Shown here piece by piece: positions 58,483 to 64,000 of a stretch of 64,000 nt of DNA. The stretch covers positions 101,209 through 165,208 of the forward strand of contig DVKD01000027.1 in NCBI GenBank assembly GCA_018716285.1, in the 5' to 3' direction. The notes under the pieces were generated by a model that searched no databases, was not told the DNA's origin, and worked only from the letters and a program-made list of their open reading frames with translations. The stretch's first letter is position 1, and each line of letters opens with the position of its first letter. The translations under genes were made by a program, and so were the position numbers. Source of the DNA: Candidatus Merdivicinus faecavium. Its GTDB lineage: Bacteria > Bacillota > Clostridia > Oscillospirales > Ruminococcaceae.

Positions 58483-58976
58483 ACGTCGATCTTTGGGGAA
58501 TCTTACCCCGGCCTGACCCTGCCGCCCACCAAAGACTACATCTCCGCATATCCGGATGTCATCGACGCCGGGCAGACTGCCTATATCTGCGGGCAGGTGA
58601 TAGGCAGCCTCATTGACACGGACCTCGATGCTTCCGCGGTGAGCAAGGCTGTGCTGCACTACGAAGTGGACGAACACGAATACGAGCCGCTGGTCGTTGA
58701 GGTAACGCAGGCCACCCTGGGCGTCAAGACAAGCTTCCCCAATGTTGCGGGGAAGGTCAAAATAGCGGCACCGAGGACCTGTCGATGGTTTACGTCTCCG
58801 CGCCGGTATTGGACGCGGACGGCAGCCTCCAGACCGTAATCCTCACCATCATCGATGAGCTGAAGGTCGGTGAAGAGACGAGCTTTGAGCAGATGGCGGT
58901 CTCCTGCGACACCTCTCTGGACTACAGCACCTCCACCCTGGGGGATGTATCCGTCTATACCATAAGCCTGTTTTAA
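58483..58976 (+). pseudogene. Decayed extracellular protein gene, truncated and frameshifted
   Basis: An open frame begins right after a stop codon with no start (SYPGLTLPPTKDYISAYPDV, then AVLHYEVDEHEYEPLVVEVT) and runs to about 58760, where one missing base at AAAA (58759-58762) moves the sense to another frame: NSGTEDLSMVYVSAPVLDAD, then DELKVGEETSFEQMA and the end at 58976. The joined product resembles FxLYD-type extracytoplasmic domains (NSG-TED, LDADG, LKVGEE). The signal peptide and upstream part are missing. Family match is by eye. Confidence 0.65.
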
Positions 58977-59036
58977 GGGAAACCCGCCCCCAGCGCTCTG
59001 CCGCCGAGGCGGGAACTGCAAACTCCCCGCTCTACC

Positions 59037-59076
59037 AAACCCCCGCCCCCAGTACAGGTACTGGAGACGGGGGTTT
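59037..59076 (+). terminator. Bidirectional terminator between the decayed gene and the catalase remnant
   Basis: AAACCCCCG and CCAGTA pair with TACTGG and CGGGGGTTT, with a small internal loop. Confidence 0.8.
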
Positions 59077-59144
59077 ATCATGCCGTTTTCAGGGGCTCCG
59101 CACCGCCTGCATACGGGCTGACTGCGCGCGCCAAAGACAGGAGC

Positions 59145-59654
59145 CTATTTGTCGAAGGCCGGGTTGAATGCGTAGAAGTTTTTAGAGTCGAGTTTATCCT
59201 GCACAATGCGGATGGCTTCACCGAACCTCTGGAAATGGACGATCTCCCGTTCGCGGAGGAATTTGATCGCATCGCGGACGTCGGGGTCGTCGACCAGGCG
59301 CAGGATGTTGTCGTAGCTTAAGCGGGCTTTCTGCTCGGCAGCCAGGTCCTCGTGAAGGTCGGCAAAGACGTCGCCGGTGGAGGCGAGCGTTTCGGCAGAA
59401 AACGGGACGCCGGATGCAGCCTGCGGGTAGATGCCGGTCGTGTGGTCGACAAAGTACTGGTCGAAGCCTTTTTCCTTGATCTCCTTGACCGACAGGTTGC
59501 GGGTCAGCTGGTAGAGGATGGCGGAGACCATTTCCACGTGGGCGAGTTCTTCTGTGCCAACATCGGTCAAAATCCCCGCGACCTCCCCGTAAGGCATCGA
59601 ATAGCGCTGGTTCAGGTAGCGCGTCGCCGCGCCGAGTTCGCCGTGCGGCCCGCC
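59145..59654 (-). pseudogene. Manganese catalase (CotJC-like), 5'-truncated
   Basis: The frame from 59654 reads GGPHGELGAATRYLNQRYSM, then GTEELAHVEMVSAILYQL, TGDVFADLHEDLAAEQKAR and REREIVHFQRFGEAIRIVQ, clearly the di-manganese catalase/CotJC family including the likely metal ligands. The first ~35 residues expected before GGP are absent: upstream the frame shows unrelated sequence, no start codon and a TAG about 90 bases back. A start at the internal ATG (59597) would lose the first ligand. So a remnant, probably cut by an insertion or deletion. CotJC is a spore coat protein in Bacillus. Confidence 0.8.
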
Positions 59655-59734
59655 ACATTCCAGAGAACTATAAACTTCCCTGCTATCTCTTTGCCGTGCT
59701 TCTCCCCCAAAGTGGAAAAGGCTTCCCTACACGC

Positions 59735-59828
59735 AAAAATCCCCCGCCCCGGCAGTAAAACCAGGGCGGGGGTACGCTTGCAGGACGCTGGGAGGCTGTC
59801 CTGCACCTACATTGTAGCACAATCCCGT
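59735..59828 (-). ncRNA. Candidate 70-base small RNA with promoter and terminator
   Basis: Minus strand. Promoter TGTGCTACAAT (-10 at 59811-59816) with TTGCGG 17 bases upstream. About seven bases later the transcript would begin with hairpin GCAGGAC/GTCCTGC (59780-59804), then a terminator CCCCCGCCC/GGGCGGGGG with TTTTT (59735-59772). No ORF of note fits. It may be the old leader of the truncated catalase gene or an independent sRNA. Confidence 0.45.
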
Positions 59829-59943
59829 CAAAACCGCAAGGGTTCTGCAAAAAATCATGGGACTTTTTTCACATAAATCTTCCCTTTTCCCAACCTTTTG
59901 TGATATAATAGAACCAAAACCAGGACGGGAAGGGGGTGTGTTG

Positions 59944-60186
59944 ATGATCGCAAAACCTCTCCGCGAGCACCGCGGCCAGTGCCCGGTGTGGGGCATCGAG
60001 GTGGCGGTTTCCGGCGTTTACGGCGGCGACGGGGTGATCTGGCGGTTCCTCCGCGCGGAGTGCCCGATCGTCCGTAACACCATGCTCCCCCACTACAGGC
60101 AGCTGGGCAAATACGCCCTCATGTACTGCCCCGCCCCCTCCCGCTGCCCGCTTTGCGCCGGCTTCGAGCCCTATCTGGCCGAGTGA
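59944..60186 (+). CDS. Small hypothetical protein with cysteine pairs
   Basis: 80 residues, MIAKPLREHRGQCPVWGIEV start, then CPIVRNTMLPHYRQLGKYA and a CPLC knuckle near the end (RCPLCAGFEPYLAE). GGAAGGGG lies nine bases before the ATG, and an extended -10 TGATATAAT about 55 bases upstream. The GC content and codon choice are like the host chromosome. I do not recognise the family; the cysteines could bind zinc. Confidence 0.6.
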   Translation: MIAKPLREHRGQCPVWGIEVAVSGVYGGDGVIWRFLRAECPIVRNTMLPHYRQLGKYALMYCPAPSRCPLCAGFEPYLAE

Positions 60187-60305
60187 GAAAAAACACCCGC
60201 GCCAGCTTGGATATGGGTTGCAGGGGATATGCGCGCCTTTTTACTGCAAAAACATCTGAAAACTATGCAAAACCATGAAAAACAAAACATTTTTTTGAAA
60301 AAGGG
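60187..60305 (+). other. Short intergenic stretch at a composition border
   Basis: No gene. A weak CGCGC-type hairpin with TTTTTA (about 60199-60243) may end the 80-residue gene. From about 60245 rightward the sequence turns sharply AT-rich, marking the left side of an island that continues to 61076. Confidence 0.4.
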
Positions 60306-60334
60306 TTTACTTTTGTCTGCAAATCATATATTAT
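60306..60334 (+). promoter_or_regulatory. Promoter of the structured RNA/nuclease cassette
   Basis: TTTACT, 17 bases, TATTAT on the plus strand, start expected near 60341. Confidence 0.7.
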
Positions 60335-60340
60335 ATAGAC

Positions 60341-60516
60341 AGAGATAGTCCACTGTCTCTGTCCTCAAGCCTGTGAAGCGATTCGCTTTGCTGATGGGTG
60401 AACGTGGAGGCTCTGAAAGGTTTGTGTATTGAGCCCGTTTTCAGCTATGTCTTGAAGGCACAAAAATACACGATTTTTAAAACAGAGGCGCTTCTGATCT
60501 GAGGCGCCTTTTCTTT
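60341..60516 (+). ncRNA. Structured RNA of about 175 bases ending in an intrinsic terminator, upstream of a PBECR4-type nuclease gene
   Basis: The transcript would start with hairpin GACAGAGA/TCTCTGTC (60338-60363), then AAGCG/CGCTT (60376-60388), a long-range GTGTATT/AATACAC pairing (60424-60472) and finally a terminator AGGCGC/GCGCCT with TTTTCTTT (60486-60516). No plausible ORF lies in it. The nuclease ribosome site begins only after the terminator. Unassigned; raiA RNA is one family of similar size that I cannot test by eye, and the layout also recalls type III antitoxin RNAs, but no tandem repeats are present. Confidence 0.6.
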
Positions 60517-60533
60517 ATCGTAGGAGAGCAATT

Positions 60534-61076
60534 ATGGATCAGTTGGAATGGTGTCTCCAGGCATACCGAGAACTTTTGGGCAGAAATTTCGTACTAACGC
60601 TTGAAGATGGCGAAATACTGTCAATTTCTTTCCAGAAAGAGCATTTTCATCACCTGCTGGGGTTACATAAGCTGATTGATCTGGATTTGGTAAACATAAA
60701 ACGGAACAGCGCTGCAAAGATATATAAATCCATTGAGAAAAACAGGATCGATGAGAACTATCTGAAAAAGAGCGTTCGCTTTCACATGATGGAGAAGCGC
60801 CTGCAATACTTTCCCTTGATCCGTGGAATGCTGAATGGCCAGGTTATTATCGATTTTGACCCAACGGCTCTGGATAGTACGCACCTGAACGCAGTAGAAT
60901 ACATCCTGTTTCAGAAAGTGAAAGACGGATATATCCATTTAGCTTTCGGAAGGCAGGAAAATCGCACAGTTTTTCCAAATACATTTTTCTTCGAACCTGG
61001 TAAACGTTATATTACCGGGCAGAGGATTCTCAACATTACAGAGGTAAAAGTCGTAAATTTCCTCAAACGGGAATAG
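60534..61076 (+). CDS. PBECR4-type (BECR-fold) phage-associated nuclease
   Basis: 180 residues. NFVLTLEDGEILSISFQKEH near 17 followed by FHHLLGLHKLIDL near 37 matches the start of the PBECR4 group (phage-Barnase-EndoU-ColicinE5/D-RelE-like nuclease 4). Later ILFQKVKDGYIHLAFGR near 124 and the end RILNITEVKVVNF complete a compact RNase-like domain. Function in the family is predicted from structure: RNA cleavage, perhaps a toxin or phage effector. GTAGGAGA before the ATG. Strongly AT-rich relative to the chromosome; next to a prophage, so likely transferred. Confidence 0.72.
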   Translation: MDQLEWCLQAYRELLGRNFVLTLEDGEILSISFQKEHFHHLLGLHKLIDLDLVNIKRNSAAKIYKSIEKNRIDENYLKKSVRFHMMEKRLQYFPLIRGMLNGQVIIDFDPTALDSTHLNAVEYILFQKVKDGYIHLAFGRQENRTVFPNTFFFEPGKRYITGQRILNITEVKVVNFLKRE

Positions 61077-61126
61077 AATGGCGCCTTCCGCAGATTGGCT
61101 CAATCACGGAGGGCGCCATTTTATCT
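61077..61126 (+). terminator. Bidirectional terminator between nuclease and prophage lysis genes
   Basis: AATGGCGCC and TCCG pair with CGGA and GGCGCCATT (about 13 bp, one bulge) around an 18-base loop, then TTTTAT; begins directly at the nuclease stop. Confidence 0.85.
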
Positions 61127-62313
61127 TACACAATCGCCCCTCTCCCGTCGGTGAGCAGCATCTCCCCGCGCAGCCGCCCGCCCTGCGAGCGCTCGAAGAA
61201 GTAGTACTGCCTGCCCGCGATGGACTGCAACCCCGTCGCCATCGCGCCGGAGCCGTTAAAGTAGTACCACTTCCCCTCGACCTTCTTCCACCCGACCGCC
61301 ATCCCGCCGGAATTGGTCAGGTAGTACCAAACATCCTTGCTCCCGTCGTATAGCCACCCGGTCTGCATCACGCCGCTCTGGTTGAAGTAGTACCACACCC
61401 CGTCGATCTTCTGCCAGCTTGTCTCCATGTTGCCATCCGCATCGAGGTAGAACCACGCCCAGGTCTCGAGCCAGCCCACATGATCGGAGCCGTCCGCATC
61501 CCGGTAGCGCCATTTCCCGTCCTGCTGATACCAGCCGGTCTCCCGCTTCTCAGGGGCCTTGCCCAGCTCGGCTGCCCAGGCCTCGACGACGGGCATCCCC
61601 CACTGCCGGGCGATGTCAAAATACTCCTCGGGCAGGTAGAAATTGCCGCCCTCGCCCCACTCGGGCCCCCAACTGTTCTGGCACTTGAGCTGCCCTTTTC
61701 GCCATCCGGCCATCTCCACCATGTGCCCGGCCAGGTTCCCGATCCTCCCGTCGCTCCCGATCTCCGGGACCGGCGCGACCGGGTTTTCCGCGCTCACCTC
61801 CGCGAAGGATTCCGGCAGCATCAGCCCCAGCACCACCGCCTTGCCTTCAAAAAGCGCCCGGCGGCACTCGTCCGCCGTTTCCAGCCGGTAGTAATTGCCG
61901 ATGCGGTTTTTCCGGGCGATGGGCAGCAGCTTGTCCGCCTCGGCCTCGAACTGGTCGATGATTTCCTGCACCTCGGCGTTAGCGGGGTAGTCCGCAAGCT
62001 CCGGCACGCCGTCCTTCTGGGCCGCCGCCAGCATGTCGCGGGAGAGCATCCCCTCGCCGGGGTATTTTGTCCCGTGCCGCCGGTTGCCGTAAATCCAGCC
62101 GTAGGCCAGCTCCGGGTAGCCGCGCCCCTCCATCGCCGCCGTCATGGCGTGCGCCGCGCAGCTGTTGACCTGCCCCTGGTCATGGATGTACCCCGGCGCG
62201 GGCAGCTCCCACTCCGCCGGCAGCGCCGCATATTCATACGCCCCGTACACCAGCCGGTAGTCCCTGGGATCGGGTTCGGACGGCCGCCAGCCGCCCAGTT
62301 TGTGCTCACTCAT
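61126..62313 (-). CDS. Papain-like (C1) cysteine protease with cell-wall-binding repeats
   Basis: 395 residues. N-terminal peptidase: nucleophile in YIHDQGQVNSCAAHAMTAAM near 43, histidine in GNLAGHMVEMAGW near 195, asparagine in CQNSWGPEWGEGG near 211, a complete C1A triad. C-terminal 140 residues are about six choline-binding-like repeats (TGWYQQDGKWRY, VGWLETWAWFYLDADG, KIDGVWYYFNQSG, KKVEGKWYYFNGSG). No signal peptide, consistent with export through the phage holin. The stop is at the prophage edge; overlaps the M23 gene by four bases. Confidence 0.85.
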   Translation of the reverse strand: MSEHKLGGWRPSEPDPRDYRLVYGAYEYAALPAEWELPAPGYIHDQGQVNSCAAHAMTAAMEGRGYPELAYGWIYGNRRHGTKYPGEGMLSRDMLAAAQKDGVPELADYPANAEVQEIIDQFEAEADKLLPIARKNRIGNYYRLETADECRRALFEGKAVVLGLMLPESFAEVSAENPVAPVPEIGSDGRIGNLAGHMVEMAGWRKGQLKCQNSWGPEWGEGGNFYLPEEYFDIARQWGMPVVEAWAAELGKAPEKRETGWYQQDGKWRYRDADGSDHVGWLETWAWFYLDADGNMETSWQKIDGVWYYFNQSGVMQTGWLYDGSKDVWYYLTNSGGMAVGWKKVEGKWYYFNGSGAMATGLQSIAGRQYYFFERSQGGRLRGEMLLTDGRGAIV

Positions 62314-62963
62314 ACCAAAGCCCCCGTTTCATCTGTCTGCGCCATCTCGCCGTGCAGGCGGCCGCCTGCTGATTCGGTGAAAAAGAAGTATTCTTTTCCG
62401 TCAATAGTCTGCAAATCATCCACCATTCTGCCGTCCGGCCCGAGGTAGTACCACCTGCCGTCGATTTGTCTCCATGATGCCATGACCGGCGCGCCGTCCT
62501 CGTACCAGTACCAGCTTTTGCATGCCTGCACCCAGCCGGTTTTGCCCTCGGTGTAAGTGCCTTTTGCGTTCGGGATGCCGAGATAGGCCGCCGGGTCGAT
62601 GGTGGTGCGTCCGTCGGATTTGCGCACCTCAAAATGGGTGTGCGCGCCGAAGGAATAGCCCGTGTTGCCCATGACGCCGAGCCTGTCGCCCGGATTGACC
62701 TTCTGGCCCACCTTCACCGCCCGGCTGTCCAGATGGCAGAAAAAGAGCCGGTTGCCCTCTCCGTCATCCACCCGGACGTAGTTGCCCCATTCCCAGGTGG
62801 AATCATTTTTGTTGGTAATCATCGTCGAGCTTTTGACGGTGCCGGACACAGGGCAGAGGACGTCGTGAGAATCGTCCCCGACGACGTCCAGCCCGTTGTG
62901 CCCGGGCCGGTCGGGGAGGCGGTAGCCGGAGGTAACCCTATTTCTTCCTCGGAAGATCAGCAT
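62310..62963 (-). CDS. Phage M23 endopeptidase (endolysin) with cell-wall repeats
   Basis: 217 residues. LytM/M23 domain: GYRLPDRPGHNGLDVVGDD (HxxxD zinc site) near 15, FFCHLDSRAVKVGQKV near 75, and FGAHTHFEVRKSDG near 100 with the HxH pair. C-terminal repeats TGWVQACKSWYWYEDG and QIDGRWYYLGPDG bind the wall; the ending QTIDGKEYFFFTESAGGRL parallels that of the following protease (AGRQYYFFERSQGGRL). AAGGAGGAC before the ATG at 62963. Overlaps the holin gene by 26 bases. Confidence 0.9.
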   Translation of the reverse strand: MLIFRGRNRVTSGYRLPDRPGHNGLDVVGDDSHDVLCPVSGTVKSSTMITNKNDSTWEWGNYVRVDDGEGNRLFFCHLDSRAVKVGQKVNPGDRLGVMGNTGYSFGAHTHFEVRKSDGRTTIDPAAYLGIPNAKGTYTEGKTGWVQACKSWYWYEDGAPVMASWRQIDGRWYYLGPDGRMVDDLQTIDGKEYFFFTESAGGRLHGEMAQTDETGALV

Positions 62964-63174
62964 CCTTGTTGTCCTCCTTCTTCGCCCGCTGGGCGTCGAC
63001 AAACCCCTCGCCCAGAATGTACGCGATCAGCGCCCCGACCGCCATGACGAGCGCCGTGACCTGCTCGGTGGTCAGCTCGTCTACGCCAAAAATGACGCAG
63101 ACACAGGTGATGACCGCCACAATCGCCGCCCAGAATTTCCGCGACGTCAATTTCTGAATCCAGTCGATTTTCAT
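62938..63174 (-). CDS. Phage holin
   Basis: 78 residues: WIQKLTSRKFWAAIVAVITC (membrane segment 1), VTALVMAVGALIAYILGEGF (segment 2) and a charged tail (AKKEDNKDADLPRKK). Two-helix layout and position just before the endolysin are typical for holins. AGGAGGG before the ATG. Confidence 0.85.
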   Translation of the reverse strand: MKIDWIQKLTSRKFWAAIVAVITCVCVIFGVDELTTEQVTALVMAVGALIAYILGEGFVDAQRAKKEDNKDADLPRKK

Positions 63175-63185
63175 CCAAATCCCTC

Positions 63186-63515
63186 CTATTTGATGTACGC
63201 CGCAATCGCGACGATCAGCCCGCCCGCCAGCGCCGACACGATGGAGGTGATGGCCGTTTTGACCACCAGCCCCCACTTTTCGGCGGGTTTCTGCTCGATT
63301 TTGCTCAGGCGGGCGTCCATTTTTTCCTGCTGGGCCGTCAGACGGTCGAGGATCATCGTGTTCTGGATTTGCAGCTTTTTGAGCTCCGCGATGTCCTCGT
63401 GATGGGCGTCCAGCCGCTTCTCGTCCACCCGGCGCAGCTCCTCGACCTTCTCGTCGAGGGAGGTGTGCCGCGCGTCGCAGACGCTCTTTGGGACAGGGGT
63501 CACATCCGGCATCAT
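63186..63515 (-). CDS. XhlA-like phage membrane-associated lysis protein
   Basis: 109 residues: an amphipathic coiled coil (VEELRRVDEKRLDAHHEDI, then LDRLTAQQEKMDARLSKIE) and one C-terminal membrane segment (AITSIVSALAGGLIVAIAAY). This matches hemolysin XhlA-type proteins that precede holins. Starts ATGATG with GAGGAGG; overlaps the upstream gene by four bases. Confidence 0.75.
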   Translation of the reverse strand: MMPDVTPVPKSVCDARHTSLDEKVEELRRVDEKRLDAHHEDIAELKKLQIQNTMILDRLTAQQEKMDARLSKIEQKPAEKWGLVVKTAITSIVSALAGGLIVAIAAYIK

Positions 63516-63964
63516 GCTGCCTCCTCAAAATACTGCCCCACAAGCTCATGCGGCAGGTATTGCAGGTTGACGGTCCCGCCTTCTTCCTCACCGGTGCGCT
63601 TGCAGAGGTAGATTTTCTGGTCCTCCGGGTCGAGGTAATATTTGCCGTAGATGTAGTCCATCCCCCGGCTCGCCGGGATGGGGTCTTCCACTGTACCGGC
63701 GTGCGCGACGTCGATCACCGCCCACATCGCCGGGGTAACATCCGGCGTCCAGTCGGATTGGGTGGTGTGCGCCTGGCGGCATTTGTAGAGCTTCCCGTCC
63801 GGCTCATAATACCGCCGGTCGTCGACCTCCACCGCCTCGCCGGTTGTCCAGGCGGGGTAGAGGGTCGGGACGGCCGCGGCCTGTTCGTCCGGGTAATCCG
63901 CCGCGGCGATCATCGCGGCCTTGCGCAGCTGTCTTGCGCGGGTGAGTTTCTGTTCGAGTGTCAT
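63512..63964 (-). CDS. Prophage protein with CBM5/12-like carbohydrate-binding repeats
   Basis: 150 residues. The central part YPAWTTGEAVEVDDRRYYE, then YKCRQAHTTQSDWTPDVTP with PAMWAVI resembles CBM5/12 chitin-binding modules common in phage tail or baseplate proteins of Firmicutes. N-terminal TLEQKLTRARQLRKAAMIA is helical. AAGGAGG before the ATG. Confidence 0.75.
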   Translation of the reverse strand: MTLEQKLTRARQLRKAAMIAAADYPDEQAAAVPTLYPAWTTGEAVEVDDRRYYEPDGKLYKCRQAHTTQSDWTPDVTPAMWAVIDVAHAGTVEDPIPASRGMDYIYGKYYLDPEDQKIYLCKRTGEEEGGTVNLQYLPHELVGQYFEEAA

Positions 63965-63976
63965 CAGATGCCTCCT

Positions 63977-64000
63977 TTACGCGCCAATCATGGCATTTAC
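63977..64000 (-). CDS. C-terminal end of the next prophage gene
   Basis: Eight codons (VNAMIGA and TAA) visible before the window ends, in the tight layout of the phage operon; the AAGGAGG of the following gene overlaps its stop. Too short to identify. Confidence 0.3.
   Translation of the reverse strand, partial: VNAMIGA

Noticed and set aside
58398..58616. 72-codon plus-strand frame before the decayed extracellular gene
   Set aside because: Its sequence is not protein-like and the sense frame of the decayed gene is different.
60341..60516. tRNA, tmRNA, SRP RNA or CRISPR-related RNA in the AT-rich island
   Set aside because: No cloverleaf, no CCA end, no SRP tetraloop core and no repeats or cas genes.

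Overview
The window looks like the chromosome of a GC-rich, spore-forming Firmicute of the class Clostridia (Oscillospiraceae/Ruminococcaceae-like). The sequence shows strong AGGAGG-type ribosome sites throughout, sigma-A promoters, spoVM and spoIIID, a Bacillus-like remA-gmk-rpoZ-priA-def-fmt-rsmB-rlmN-prpC-prkC-rsgA-thiN block, and a TPP riboswitch. The family-level assignment is inference. No rRNA or tRNA gene and no CRISPR array was seen.

Layout. 1-2.9 kb: thiamine salvage operon thiD-tenA-thiM-thiE (minus) behind a promoter, TPP riboswitch and terminator. 3.1-6.4 kb: tdh-kbl threonine degradation and an N-acetylneuraminate-lyase-like gene (plus). 6.4-20.2 kb: an AraC-controlled glycan operon (minus): two ABC permeases, a solute-binding lipoprotein, a GH38 alpha-mannosidase, a DegT-type aminotransferase, a 1133-residue heparinase II/III-like protein and two amidohydrolases, with no ABC ATPase. 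20.6-21.7 kb: a URO-D family protein. 21.9-36.5 kb: the core block from yicC down to thiN, then a small membrane protein, a 28-codon spoVM that standard ORF cut-offs miss, and mtnN. 36.6-41.6 kb: ABC-F ATPase, GNAT, ThuA-like and M24 aminopeptidase P genes. 41.8-44.4 kb: feoA-feoB and a small Cys-rich FeoB partner under a perfect promoter and a palindromic operator candidate. 44.4-47.9 kb: mnmM, pcp, spoIIID, two paralogous lipoproteins and a mutT-like gene. 48.0-49.5 kb: a long structured leader with a nested terminator in front of a CNNM/CBS protein. 49.6-54.2 kb: a peptidase operon (HD, M42, PHP, DUF1638-like, M18). 54.3-58.2 kb: an ABC exporter with a (TA)14 tract upstream, and a DHDPS-family/SIS pair. 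58.4-59.8 kb: decayed genes (a frameshifted extracellular protein, a 5'-truncated manganese catalase) and a candidate sRNA. 60.2-61.1 kb: an AT-rich island holding a structured RNA with its own promoter and terminator followed by a PBECR4-type nuclease gene. 61.1-64.0 kb: the lysis end of a prophage (papain-like protease and M23 peptidase with cell-wall repeats, holin, XhlA-like protein, tail-associated protein), running off the right edge.

Most noteworthy: the promoter-RNA-terminator-nuclease cassette beside the prophage, the unassigned leader RNA in front of the CNNM gene, two junctions where a -35 box sits in the loop of a terminator-like hairpin, the microsatellite upstream of an ABC exporter, and the unusual gene mix of the glycan operon.
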